Both the position numbers and the translations under genes were made by a program. From NCBI GenBank assembly GCA_905221605.1, contig CAJNDS010002126.1, positions 517,501 through 579,500 of the forward strand: a stretch of DNA of 62,000 nt. The letters are read 5' to 3'. The DNA is from Symbiodinium natans (Eukaryota > Sar > Dinophyceae > Suessiales > Symbiodiniaceae). This document shows, in pieces, positions 42,714 to 51,738 of this stretch; the stretch's first letter is position 1; every line of letters begins with the position of its first letter. The notes beneath the pieces are model-generated. The model made no database searches. It was given only the letters and a program-made list of their open reading frames with translations, and was not told where the DNA came from.

Positions 42714-43019
42714 ATGGGGATGCGGGTTTAGGGTTTAGGGTTTAGGGTTTAGGGTTCAGGGTTTAGGGTTTAGGGTTTAGGGTTTAGCGGATATTCAAGT
42801 ACCCATCATTCCCTTTTCTCAGGAACTGGGACCTCTTATTTGACCCTAAACCCTTTCAACCCTAGACCAATACCACGATACTCGTTTTTTTAAGGATAGT
42901 GGGCAACCAAGGATGGACAGCAGCCTTACAACGCGAGCGCGGGACGACTGCCAAAAGGTCCCGTCCACTCGCTTCGCATCATACGGCAGAGCAGGGATTT
43001 CGAGGCCAAGCACGAGTTT

Positions 43020-43130
43020 CTGGAGCCTTAGCCATCTTGGTAGCCCAGTGGTACCTTTTGCCCCTTTGTTGGGGTTCCCGGGTCCCTTATAAAATAGCCA
43101 ACCCAAAAGGGTTCCTGGAGCCTTAGCCAT
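43020..43130 (+). repeat. Introner-like repeat family A, copy 2, with 16-base flanking direct repeats
   Basis: CTGGAGCCTTAGCCAT occurs at 43020-43035 and again at 43115-43130. The 79 bases between them (AGTGGTACCTTTTGCCCCTT ... GGGTCCCTTATAAAATAGCC ... CCCAAAAGGG) align with the GA-AG intron at 17093-17211. Whether it is spliced here is unknown. Confidence 0.75.
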
Positions 43131-43292
43131 TAGCCTCACCATCGTTGAGGTATTGGGGTTTGAGGGTTGCTTTCGCCTTACTTATGCCTCCGCTGTCCGC
43201 TGTCTTTGCAAGGTCCCTAAACCCTAAACCCTAAACCCTAAACCGTAAACCCTAAACCCTGAACAAGCCCCTGAAAGCCTGAAAAGCCCTAG

Positions 43293-43402
43293 CAACGGTC
43301 TTGGATTTGAGGAGCAGCTCTCGGGGGAACTTGCGCGCAAAGATGAGAAGGGCGGAGCCCTGGGTCAGCTGTACCACGTGGAGAAGCTCACCCGTGGGCT
43401 AG
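43293..43402 (+). CDS. Unidentified exon island upstream of the retrotransposon
   Basis: CCCTAG|C opens NGLGFEEQLSGELARKDEKG then GALGQLYHVEKLTRGL, ending AG|GCCCGG (GC donor at 43403). The copia element lies in what would be the next intron, and an exon candidate resumes at 52031. Confidence 0.5.
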
Positions 43403-43479
43403 GCCCGGATCGGCTTGAGGGATTGAACTCTTTCCACGATTCTTCCCACTCTCTCTCTCTCTCTCTCCATTTTTTGTAG

Positions 43480-43520
43480 ATATGATATGTATATATATAT
43501 ATATATATCTATCTATCTAT
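43480..43520 (+). repeat. AT/ATCT microsatellite
   Basis: (TA)n followed by (ATCT)n, just after a (CT)n run at 43451-43467. Confidence 0.85.
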
Positions 43521-43660
43521 CCCTAAACCCTAAACCCGTCCCAGGAGCATCAGCCGTAGTGTTGGTGCCCGGAAAGCCCAACTCTTCGACACCCAAACCC
43601 ACCCCAAAACCCCAAATGCTCCTGAACCCTAACCCTAAACCCTAAACCCTAAACCCTAAA

Positions 43661-43917
43661 TGTGGATTTTCTGTCCCGAAAACCTCCCCTGCACAAGCCC
43701 TGAAGCAAGGAGCTCTCGCCGTCGCTGTTGTGGCTTGGGCAGGGTGGGACAAGCTTAAGCTTTAGCTAGGCCAACCGGCTACGCAGATCCCGAGCAAGGA
43801 ACGCTCGCTGACAAAAAGCTCTCTTACGTGTGCGGACCTCGTGCGCCGCCTTGCCCCATTTTCGCTGTGTGCCCTTTTCTCCGTCTCTGTTGCGCCCAGC
43901 TTGGCCGTAAGTTAAAG
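43661..43917 (+). repeat. 5' LTR, 257 bases
   Basis: Begins TGTGGATTTTCTGTCCCGAA and ends GGCCGTAAGTTAAAG. It contains a 39-base segment (about 43855-43893) absent from the 3' LTR; the segment is bounded by TTGC on both sides. The end AAAG is not the usual CA. Confidence 0.92.
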
Positions 43918-43918
43918 T

Positions 43919-43935
43919 TGGCAGCGGAGCCGGTC
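43919..43935 (+). promoter_or_regulatory. Candidate primer-binding site
   Basis: TGGCAGCGGAGCCGG lies one base after the LTR end. It starts TGG, complementary to a tRNA 3' CCA end, as expected for minus-strand priming. It does not match the initiator-Met site common in copia elements; the primer tRNA is not identified. Confidence 0.5.
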
Positions 43936-44052
43936 GCCCCGGCTTCCGCCTTTTCCGGACCCAGGCCCCTTGGTGTTGGCCCCTGCTGCCACTGCGCTCG
44001 CTCCTGACCTTCGCCCCTTTCGGCTCTGTCCTCTGCCTGCCATTGTGCAAGT

Positions 44053-44080
44053 TTGTGTGTGTGTGTGTGTGCGTGTGTGC
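44053..44080 (+). repeat. GT microsatellite in the leader of the element
   Basis: (GT)n with GCGTGTGTGC interruption in the untranslated leader between LTR and gag. Confidence 0.85.
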
Positions 44081-44225
44081 ACACGGCTGCTGCCTTATCT
44101 CTGCCTCACCACTGTGGACTTGAGGCTGCTTCCCTTGCCAGCCAACCGGCGCCGTGCCACCGTGGGCACGCGTCTGCAGTGTTCTCCGGCCGTCGTCCTT
44201 GTCCTTCTGTTAGCCTTCCGACGCC

Positions 44226-44450
44226 ATGGCTTCTCCCTCCGCGCCCTCTGCTGGCCCGTCAGGTACTTCTGCTGAGTTTGTTCGTGACAACTACATACCT
44301 GTCTTTGACAACAAGCCCTCGAGCTACCGTGAGTACAGACAGCGTTTGATGTTGTACTTCAAGAAGATGAAGCTGTTGAAGCGCACGTCTGAGGCTACAA
44401 TAAACCTGCATGCTGACCTCGCTCACCGGTACAGCGTGGGCCAGGGTTGA
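44226..44450 (+). CDS. gag: gag, N-terminal fragment
   Basis: Starts MASPSAPSAGPSGTSAEFVR then YIPVFDNKPSSYREYRQRLM, typical of copia gag (a short variable start then PxFDGxxxxYxxWKxRM). The frame shifts at about 44405: NLHADLAHRY in this frame corresponds to LTSLTGTAWARVEHL one base over, so one extra base is present. It ends at an early stop at 44448. Confidence 0.85.
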   Translation: MASPSAPSAGPSGTSAEFVRDNYIPVFDNKPSSYREYRQRLMLYFKKMKLLKRTSEATINLHADLAHRYSVGQG

Positions 44451-45262
44451 GCATCTTTCGGAGACGGCCCCCGACAAAGAAAATGGTTTTGATTTGGTGT
44501 TGGCAGAACTGGACAAAGCCTTCCGCTACGACAATCGGGTTGAAATGCCCCGTGCTATAGACAAGTACTTCTATGCTCTGCAGCGCCGCCCAGACCAGAC
44601 GCTCTTGCAGTACACTGGAGAGGCTAGGGATGCCGTTCGTGAGCTTGAGAAACACGGCATTGCCTTGCCCAGCGAAGTGCACGGCTATATCTTGCTTAAG
44701 AAATCGGGCTTGTCGCCCGAGCAGAAACAGCTGATCCTGAGCCAGGTCGGTGCCAAGCTGACCCCTGACAAGATCGAGGAGTCGATGTTTTTCCTTTTGG
44801 GCCAGGACCACAAAGCTGCAGCTCGACAGCCGCCTACCCGCACCTGGCACCGTGGTGGTGCAAAGTCTGCCTCATCCGGCACATGGCGCCGATCTTATGG
44901 ATCGGCCCATCTGGCGGATGATGGGCAGACCTGGTCCGACTGGGACGGCGACGATGACACCGCCTTCATGGCCGAGGACCCTGAGGTCTATGAGGAGGAC
45001 GCTCAGTGGCAGGACGACGGCTACCTGGACGCTCTTGAGCCTGAGGAGACCGAGTACGCTTACTATGAGGACATCGCCCAGGATGACGACGAGGCCTATG
45101 AAGAGGCCTATGCTTCGTACATAGACGCTCGCCGCCGTCTCGCGGATGTCAAGGCCTCCCGAGGCTTCTTTCCCGTGGTCGCTCTTGCTCCTTCTGCCGA
45201 CTCCTCTCCCTCTTCTCTTCAGATCCCTGTAGGCCCCAGTAGCCGCCCTAAGGGTTTCGGGA
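44410..45262 (+). CDS. gag: gag, main part (capsid-like)
   Basis: Reads LTSLTGTAWARVEHLSETAP, ... FDLVLAELDKAFRYDNRVEM, ... YFYALQRRPDQTLLQYTGEA, the helical gag (UBN2/retrotran gag type) region. It is followed by a highly acidic stretch (EDPEVYEEDAQWQDDGYLDA, YEDIAQDDDEAYEEAYASYI). It packages the element RNA. At about 45259-45265 one extra base in TTCGGGAAAC moves the reading to the next frame; this frame runs to a stop at 45355. Confidence 0.85.
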
Positions 45263-46711
45263 AACTCTGGCAAAGCCGCCGCCCGTGCAAAGGCCACCAC
45301 TTGCCTTCGTTGCGGTCAGCCTGGCCATTGGGCGTCGCAGTGCCCCATGCCACCTAGCTCCAGCCCCTCCGTTGCTTCAAGTCCTTCAAAGCGCCCTCGG
45401 GACACTGTGCACGTTGCCGCCGACTTGCCCTGTGCCTTGGACTTGGCCCATGCTGTTGATGCTGCCTTGGTTGTCACTGAGGACGGCAGCCTTGTTGCGC
45501 AGCAAGACGGCGGAGCCTCCGCCATGTTGGGTGGCCACCGCCCCGTTATGCAAGCCATAAGCCACCTGCTTTCAAAAGGCGTGTCGCCAGCCAACCTTGC
45601 CTTCTCCCGTGCAAACCGTTGCTGCAGGTTTGGTGGTGACAACACAGCCCTTGCTACCTGGTCCGTGCACTTGCCTGTGTTTGTGCGTGGAGTGCCCGGA
45701 CGACTTCAAGTCTTCATCGTTGAGGGCGACACGCCTCTGCTCGTTGGCCGGCCTATCCTTAAAGCGTTGCAAGTCAGAACCGACTTTGAACTTGACCTTT
45801 GCAGTGTGTTGGGCGGTGAACCGACCGCCGCTTTGCTTGGCCCTGGTGGTGAGTTCATGTTGCAGCTTGACGAAGGCCTTGACTCCGACTCAGTTCTTCA
45901 GCCGTTGGCCGTTGACCTTGTGACCGAGGAGTTGGCGACCCTGGCATCCCCGTGTGACCCGCGCTTGCCGCTCCTCACTCTTGCCGACTACCTTGCTGAT
46001 ACGGGCCGTGAGGGCCCTGACGTGGACCTTGCCTTCTCCACCGCCTCGGCGCCCGATGCCGACAGTGCCCCTGCCTTGGACTCTCCTTCTGCCGAAACAA
46101 GTGTCGACCCTAGCGTTCATGCTCCTGTCCTTTCGCCCGTAACGCCTAAGCTTCTTAAGTCTTTGGAGGTGTCCGCTCGCCAGCCAGTCAATGCCACCAA
46201 TAAGGCCTTGGAGGAAGCCCTGTGGTCCTCACCTGCCACACCGCCTGTGTTTTGGGAAGTTTATTCTGGCACTGGTAACTTGTCTGCTGAGATGACCCGG
46301 CGTGGTTTTGATGTTCGCACGTTTGACCTTCCTGAGTGGGACTTTACAAAGCCTTCCGAGCGCCGCCGCTTCTTGAACTTGTTGCACCATGAGCGACCGC
46401 ATGTTGTGTGGTTGGCGCCTCCGTGTCCCTTGTTGTGGTCCCCGCTCCAGAACTTGACTTCCAGTGACAGCTACCAGCAAGAAATCTTGGAGCTAGACCG
46501 CCAGCTCCACCACGCAAGCCACCTCAAGCTGTCTCGTCGTGTATTCGACTTCCAGCTGTCCACAGGTCATGTCGCAGTGATTGAGTGTCCTAAGACAAGT
46601 CTTGCTTGGAGGACGCCAGCCTTCCGTGGAATTTCTGGCTGGGCTGCCACCCTTGACCTGTGTGCTGTTGGTGCTCGACTTCAACCAGCACGGCCGACTC
46701 ACCCCAATTAA
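45257..46711 (+). CDS. Zinc knuckle, aspartic protease and methyltransferase-like domain
   Basis: The open frame first gives TTCLRCGQPGHWASQC, a CCHC zinc knuckle (45302-45346). The protease follows with active-site motif QQDGGASAML near 45503 and VEGDTPLLVGRPILKA near 45727. After a low-complexity linker comes a class I SAM-methyltransferase-like region (46250-46640): FWEVYSGTGNLSAEMTRRGF (motif I), VVWLAPPCPLLWSP (motif IV-like PPCP) and HVAVIECPKTSLAW (motif VI-like). Order and spacing resemble C5-cytosine methyltransferases, but the region is only about 130 residues with no visible target-recognition domain. The frame breaks near 46680. Confidence 0.8.
   Translation, partial: SGNSGKAAARAKATTCLRCGQPGHWASQCPMPPSSSPSVASSPSKRPRDTVHVAADLPCALDLAHAVDAALVVTEDGSLVAQQDGGASAMLGGHRPVMQAISHLLSKGVSPANLAFSRANRCCRFGGDNTALATWSVHLPVFVRGVPGRLQVFIVEGDTPLLVGRPILKALQVRTDFELDLCSVLGGEPTAALLGPGGEFMLQLDEGLDSDSVLQPLAVDLVTEELATLASPCDPRLPLLTLADYLADTGREGPDVDLAFSTASAPDADSAPALDSPSAETSVDPSVHAPVLSPVTPKLLKSLEVSARQPVNATNKALEEALWSSPATPPVFWEVYSGTGNLSAEMTRRGFDVRTFDLPEWDFTKPSERRRFLNLLHHERPHVVWLAPPCPLLWSPLQNLTSSDSYQQEILELDRQLHHASHLKLSRRVFDFQLSTGHVAVIECPKTSLAWRTPAFRGISGWAATLDLCAVGARLQPARPTHPN
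46250..46640 (+). other. Methyltransferase-like domain between protease and integrase
   Basis: Residues about 302-430 of the preceding frame. EVYSGTGNLS resembles the SAM-binding loop, FDLPEWDF the acidic strand end, PPCP the catalytic PC loop and IECP the ENV-type strand. Dinoflagellate retrotransposons carrying cytosine methyltransferases have been reported (de Mendoza and colleagues, 2018). This shorter version may be a degenerate or different enzyme. Confidence 0.6.
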
Positions 46712-49637
46712 GAAAGCAACCAGGCTCCAGGTTACTCATCCCGAGTTGTGTGAAATGCTGAGCATCAGGTGCCCCGGCCATTCATTTCACTTGCCTTTGG
46801 TTGGCCAATCCCCTCGCATTGGCTCGCGCTCGGCCGCGGCTGCTGCCTACCAGCCAACAATGTGTCGCAAGCTTGCCGGTGCTTTGCAGACTGCTGTTGA
46901 TGTTGCACTGGCGCGCCCTGTCTTTGAGAAAGCCTTTGCCGGAGGGTCTGCCTCGGCCTCCTCCGACATCCCTGCCGTGGACTCTTCTGCTCCTCCTCCA
47001 GCTCCCGAGCGTGCCGCTGATGAGCCTGCTGTTGCCCCTACCGCACCTTCCGAGCCAAATGTGGTGAATCCTCACCGCAACACTGGTGTGTTGGAGCAGT
47101 TGCTTACAGAGCGCCCTGCCGAGGCGCAGCGCATTGTAGCCCGGTTGCACAAGAACTTGGGGCACCCCAGCCGGGACCAGATGGTTGAACAACTTCGCGC
47201 CCGAGGTTCTTCCAATGCCCTTCTGCAAGCCGCCCATGACTATGTTTGTCCTACCTGTGCTCAGCTGGCTCCTCCCAACCAGGTTCCCAAAAGTTCGCTT
47301 CCCTCTGCCACAAAGCTCAACCAGCGCCTCATGGCTGACACCTTTTGGGTGACCTTGCCTAAAGGCCGCACGGTCCCTGTGCTTTCCATGCTTGACGCAG
47401 CCACCAAGTATGTGGTTGCACGTCCCCTCGTCAGTGAAACCTCTGAGCAGTTCCTTCGTGCCTTGGAACGTGGTTGGGTTAAGTTGTTTGGGCCCCCGCA
47501 TGTGTTGCAAGTTGACGCTCATCCTTCTTGGGCTTCTGCCGCTGTGCGTGACTGGGTCACTACCCATGGGGTTGAGTTGCTCATTAGTCCCGGTGAGGCA
47601 CACCAACGTTTAGCCCAGGTCGAAAGAAGGCATCAGGTTCTCAGGCGTGCCATTGACGTATTTATGGCAGACACTGGAGGCACCACAATTGACGACTTGC
47701 GTCGCGCCTTGGACTTTCTTGTACCCCAAATAAATAATACCATAAGTGTGCAAGGCTATTCGCCCACACAGTGGGTGTTGGGATACCAGCCCGACCTTCC
47801 TGGCATGCTCCTAGGCAGCAACGTTAACCCTAGTCACTTGGATGGTTCTCCCGACTTTCGTCGCAAGCTTGACCTTCAGTCTTCTGCAGCCAAAGCCATC
47901 ATGTCCGCTGACAATGATGAGCGTTTGCGTCGAGCCTTGCTTCGCCAAAGCCGTGTGACTTCGTCGGTGTTCGCCGTTGGCCAGCGTGTTTACTACTACC
48001 GTGAGGGTACTGGTGTTGGCCCCCGCATCCGTTGGCGTGGCCCTGCCGTTGTTACCATGGTTGAGCAAGACAGCCGCGGACGCCAGTCCGTTGTGTGGTT
48101 AGTGCACGGTGCCCAGCTTATCCGAGCTGCCGCGGAGCACTTGCGTCGTGACTTCTCCGACTCAGAGCCTGTTGCCTCGCCCACGCAAGCCCTGGAAACC
48201 CTTCGTGGCCGCGGCACTACCTCCTTCATAGACCTGCCGAGGACCAACCGTAGGGTCCCCAGGGATGAGGCCCACGCCATGCCTAGTGATGATGAGGTTG
48301 TTGAGCCGGACCCCAAGCGTCCCCGTCCTCATGTTGCAGTGGCTCCTGAGCCGTCGCATGTGGCACCACCTTCCGTGGACTTGCCTGCGCCCGCTCCTTT
48401 GCCTAACCCTCCGACTCCTACTGTGGACTTTCGTGAAGCGCCCTTGCCGGACGACGCGTCCGATCAGTTGTCTGACGACGCCGCCGTGCCTTTGCCAGAC
48501 TCCGACATGCGCCCTCAGGTTTCCGTGCCCGAGCCTGCCTTTGAGCCTGCGCCTGCTCAGCCTTCGCCTGACCTTCCACCGGCCCCCGAGCCTGTGCCTT
48601 TTGGCCCCTTTCGTGTGCCCGCGCAGGAGACATGTGCAGAACGCCGTGCCCGCATCGACCGTACAGAAACCTTGCCTTTCCACCGCCACCCTGCCGCAGA
48701 CCGCTCACGGTCGCCTCCTCCCAGTGCCGAGCCGGCCCTCACAGAGCAAGCCCACTTCTGTGACGTGCTACCCCAGTCCACTCCTTTCCTGCCACCTGGC
48801 TGGACTATTGCCGGCGATGGCCAAATGCACCTTGACTCCGTGCAGGACCAGTGGGAATTTGATGGCCGTCACCTTGTGCGCCGTCACTTCGTGGCCCGGG
48901 ATCGTGCCTTTGATCCTCTTTCCCCTGGGGATTGCCCAGTCCCTGTGCACATGCTTAGCAAGGTGAGGCACACCTATCGCGGCCGGCACCGCCACGATGA
49001 CAGGTGGCGAGTTCATGCCCCGAAACGGGATGGTGGCCACTGGTGGACTGGAAAGACAGTCTTCAAGGTTCAGCCCAGGTATAGGCAGGAGGCCCATGAC
49101 GCCTTTTACCAGGCTTCCGATGGACACAGTTCCTACGTTGGTGCTAAACGAAAGGCCGACTTGGATGAGAAGACCTTGAGTCTCAGTGACCGCCTTCTGT
49201 TCCAGGAGGCCAAGAGCAAGGAGCTTGCCAGCTTCTTCCAAAACTCGGTTTGGGATTTCGATCATGAGTCCTCCGCACCGTCCGGGCGCATCCTCAAAGC
49301 CCATGTCATCCTGAAGTGGTCCAAGAACCCCGACGGTTCTCCTCGAGCTAAAGCCCGCTTGATTACCCAAGGTTTCAAGGACCCCGATGCCCTTGGGGGT
49401 CTTGTTGACCGTACTGCTCCGACCTTGACTCGCTTGTCTCGGCACATGCTGCTGTCACTTGCCGCCAACTTGGGTTGGGGTGCCGCCACGGGCGACATCA
49501 GCACAGCCTTCCTGCAGGGCAAGGAACACTCCACCGCTCGTACCTTGTGGATTCGTCTGCCGGCTGACGCTCGCAAGATGCTTGGGATTACCGAGCCTTC
49601 TGTTGTCATGAAATTGCGGAAGCCATGTATGGGCTAG
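46581..49637 (+). CDS. pol: pol: GAG-pre-integrase, integrase, first half of reverse transcriptase
   Basis: True reading probably enters near 46680. HHCC zinc site: LHKNLGHPSRDQMVEQL and YVCPTCAQL. The integrase catalytic triad is complete: D253 (ADTFWV), D312 (QVDAHPSW) and E348 (QVERRH), spacing D-35-E. A long proline-rich linker follows (48150-48780), then the RT palm: KAHVILKWSKNPDGSPRAKA and motif A GDISTAFLQG. The frame is lost at 49620, where AAGCC replaces an expected AAGGCC (one base missing), giving a stop at 49635. Integrase inserts the cDNA; RT copies the RNA. Confidence 0.9.
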   Translation: MSVLRQVLLGGRQPSVEFLAGLPPLTCVLLVLDFNQHGRLTPIKKATRLQVTHPELCEMLSIRCPGHSFHLPLVGQSPRIGSRSAAAAAYQPTMCRKLAGALQTAVDVALARPVFEKAFAGGSASASSDIPAVDSSAPPPAPERAADEPAVAPTAPSEPNVVNPHRNTGVLEQLLTERPAEAQRIVARLHKNLGHPSRDQMVEQLRARGSSNALLQAAHDYVCPTCAQLAPPNQVPKSSLPSATKLNQRLMADTFWVTLPKGRTVPVLSMLDAATKYVVARPLVSETSEQFLRALERGWVKLFGPPHVLQVDAHPSWASAAVRDWVTTHGVELLISPGEAHQRLAQVERRHQVLRRAIDVFMADTGGTTIDDLRRALDFLVPQINNTISVQGYSPTQWVLGYQPDLPGMLLGSNVNPSHLDGSPDFRRKLDLQSSAAKAIMSADNDERLRRALLRQSRVTSSVFAVGQRVYYYREGTGVGPRIRWRGPAVVTMVEQDSRGRQSVVWLVHGAQLIRAAAEHLRRDFSDSEPVASPTQALETLRGRGTTSFIDLPRTNRRVPRDEAHAMPSDDEVVEPDPKRPRPHVAVAPEPSHVAPPSVDLPAPAPLPNPPTPTVDFREAPLPDDASDQLSDDAAVPLPDSDMRPQVSVPEPAFEPAPAQPSPDLPPAPEPVPFGPFRVPAQETCAERRARIDRTETLPFHRHPAADRSRSPPPSAEPALTEQAHFCDVLPQSTPFLPPGWTIAGDGQMHLDSVQDQWEFDGRHLVRRHFVARDRAFDPLSPGDCPVPVHMLSKVRHTYRGRHRHDDRWRVHAPKRDGGHWWTGKTVFKVQPRYRQEAHDAFYQASDGHSSYVGAKRKADLDEKTLSLSDRLLFQEAKSKELASFFQNSVWDFDHESSAPSGRILKAHVILKWSKNPDGSPRAKARLITQGFKDPDALGGLVDRTAPTLTRLSRHMLLSLAANLGWGAATGDISTAFLQGKEHSTARTLWIRLPADARKMLGITEPSVVMKLRKPCMG

Positions 49638-51235
49638 TGGATGCCCCTCGTGCTTGGTACTGTGAAGCAACCGAACGGTTGGAGCGCCTTGGCTTTGTTC
49701 GCCACGCTTTGGATCAGTGCCTTTTCTTGCTCTACGACTGGGAGACTTTGGACTCTCTTGGTCGTCCACAGCTTGTGTGTGCACTTGGGCTCTACGTGGA
49801 TGACCTTTTGGCCATTGGCAACTCTGCCGACCCTCGCTACTGTTCAGCCCGGGACCGTCTGCAACAGACCTTTGCCTTCCGTGAGTGGCATGAGCGCAAG
49901 CCTTCCGTTGAGTACCTCGGTGCTGAGATCGAGCAGAGCCCCGAAGGCGTCTTGCGTTACCATCAAGCCAAGTACCTTTCCAAACTGCATCCCATCACCA
50001 TACCGAACTCGAGGCTTTGCGACCCCACATCGCCTGTTACCGAAAGGGAGCGTACCCAGCTCCGTGCCTTGCTCGGTGGACTTCAGTGGGTTGCCACCCA
50101 GTCCTCGCCGCATATCCAACCTCACACTTCCATGCTTGCCGGCCTTACCACCAAGGCAACAGTTTCGACCCTGCAAGCTGCTAACAAAGCCCTGAGGTTT
50201 GCTAAGCACAATGCGGATGTTGGCTTAAGTTACCCTTACCTTGGCCCGGTGGATGAGTTGGTTGTGGTGGCTTACTCTGACGCTTCTTTCGCGTGCAGAG
50301 ATGACCTGAGCAGCCAGGGTGGCTACCTCATTACTTTGTGCCACAAGGACGCATTGGAAAAGGGCAATGCTTTCACCTACCACGTGCTCGACTGGCGTTC
50401 CTTCAAGCTACCCCGTGTTGCCCGCAGTACCCTCTCTGCGGAAGGCCAGGCCGCAGCCGAAGCAGCCGATGCCCTCTACTTCACCTCCTTGTTTCTCAAA
50501 GCGTTCTTTGATCCTAAGCTGGACTTGAACTCTCCTGATGCCGCCCGTTTGCCCCACAGCTCTGCGCTTGTTGTGGACGCAAAGGCCCTCTACGACCTGC
50601 TTCACCAAGATGAGTTGCAAGCCCGTCTTGGGGCTGAGAAACGCACTGCCGTGGAAGTGCTTGTGACTAAGCAGCGCCTGGTTGAGGCCTCTGCTGTCCC
50701 CAGGTGGGTGTCTTCCGAACGGCAACTTGCCGACGGGCTTACCAAGGAGAGCGCAACGCAATTGTTCGCCGACCGTTTGCGCACCCACCAGAACCGCTTA
50801 ACTGACGACCAAACGTACCAGGCTGCCCGCAAGAAGGATCCTGCCAAGAGACAAGCCTCTGCCACTGAGTTTGCCATTTCACGGCCCCAAGCACTCGCCT
50901 CTGCCATGTTTGCCTGCTGCCTCACCACTGCCCGGGCCGAGCCCATCAGCCCTCCGCCTATGAACTTTGTGGACGTTGCTTTTGTGACTTCCTGTCAGAC
51001 CGCGTCCGGTCTCGTGACAGACGCCTGCCTAAACAGAGGCTACCTTCAGTGTCAGTGTGGCAATCCGGACAGCTCCCGACAAAACCCCTCTTTCGGTGAA
51101 AACCTTTTCCTTTCAGCCTCGTCGTCAAGTGCGACCGCGCAGCCTGTTGCATATCGCCGGGATTCCCTGCCAAGCAGCAACTCCCAGGTGTCGGAGGCTA
51201 GGCCGTTTCGCACTTCTCGACATGCCTTGGTTTAA
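49625..51235 (+). CDS. pol: pol: second half of reverse transcriptase, RNase H and C-terminal extension
   Basis: Begins MYGLVDAPRAWY (copia: xYGLxQAPRxWy). The catalytic YVDD box is at residues 57-60 (49793-49804), then SVEYLGAEIEQSPEGVLRYH. RNase H acidic residues are in VAYSDASF, STLSAEGQ, LVVDAKALYDLL and RQLADGLTK, so the active site is complete. About 150 residues beyond RNase H have no recognised domain and include a Cys-rich piece (GYLQCQCGNPD). The stop TAA at 51233 is at once followed by a TTTAGGG-like tract. Confidence 0.9.
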   Translation: MYGLVDAPRAWYCEATERLERLGFVRHALDQCLFLLYDWETLDSLGRPQLVCALGLYVDDLLAIGNSADPRYCSARDRLQQTFAFREWHERKPSVEYLGAEIEQSPEGVLRYHQAKYLSKLHPITIPNSRLCDPTSPVTERERTQLRALLGGLQWVATQSSPHIQPHTSMLAGLTTKATVSTLQAANKALRFAKHNADVGLSYPYLGPVDELVVVAYSDASFACRDDLSSQGGYLITLCHKDALEKGNAFTYHVLDWRSFKLPRVARSTLSAEGQAAAEAADALYFTSLFLKAFFDPKLDLNSPDAARLPHSSALVVDAKALYDLLHQDELQARLGAEKRTAVEVLVTKQRLVEASAVPRWVSSERQLADGLTKESATQLFADRLRTHQNRLTDDQTYQAARKKDPAKRQASATEFAISRPQALASAMFACCLTTARAEPISPPPMNFVDVAFVTSCQTASGLVTDACLNRGYLQCQCGNPDSSRQNPSFGENLFLSASSSSATAQPVAYRRDSLPSSNSQVSEARPFRTSRHALV

Positions 51236-51282
51236 GGTTTAGGGTTTGGGGTTGGGGGTGGAGTAGCTTAGGGTTTAGGGAC
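51233..51282 (+). repeat. TTTAGGG-like tract inside the retrotransposon 3' region
   Basis: TTTAAGGTTTAGGGTTTGGG ... GCTTAGGGTTTAGGGACTTG, overlapping the pol stop codon. The only telomere-like tract within the element. Confidence 0.85.
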
Positions 51283-51524
51283 TTGCGCCGCGACCCAGTT
51301 GCACCTCGAGCCGAGTGCTCATGTTGCCTTCCTGCAGCGTCGTGTCGGCGCACCAGCAAGTGCACAAATCGTGCCAATGGAACATCGCTGTCATTAAGAC
51401 TTTTCGCGCATGTCACCCTCGCTGGCGATGTTTGGCATTGCAGCCGTGTTTGTGCCGCCTCACGCATGCTTGCAACATATGTCTGGTTCTCGCAACTCCT
51501 GGACCAAGCCGGAAGCTGGGTTCC

Positions 51525-51630
51525 CAGTAGGCCCCTGTAGGACCCTAGGACCTCCTGTAGGACCCTAGGACACACATAGGACCCGAGGCCCTTGTAGGAC
51601 CTTAGGCCCCGTAGGACCCAGTAGGCCTGC
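51525..51630 (+). repeat. Short tandem repeat GTAGGACCCTAG in the element's 3' untranslated region
   Basis: About seven degenerate copies of GTAGGACC(CT)AG upstream of the 3' LTR. No clear polypurine tract is seen directly before the LTR at 51739. Confidence 0.75.
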
Positions 51631-51738
51631 TCTTTTGCCCTGCTCTTTCTTTCTCCGTTTTTCTCGCTGCACAGCGACCACGGGCCAGTCCTGCTTTCAA
51701 AGCCCGGAGATGGTGCAATTATTTGTACCTTCCACCGG

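Noticed and set aside
43025-43045. Resemblance of TTAGCCATCTTGG to the dinoflagellate spliced-leader core (GTAGCCATTTTGGCTC)
   Set aside because: Several mismatches, no following CTCAAG, and the phrase is part of a 16-base direct duplication explained by the introner-like repeat.
46782-47606. 274-codon minus-strand frame inside pol (and similar minus-strand frames at 44395-49784)
   Set aside because: Shadows of the sense-strand gag-pol coding sequence in GC-rich DNA; no motifs of their own.
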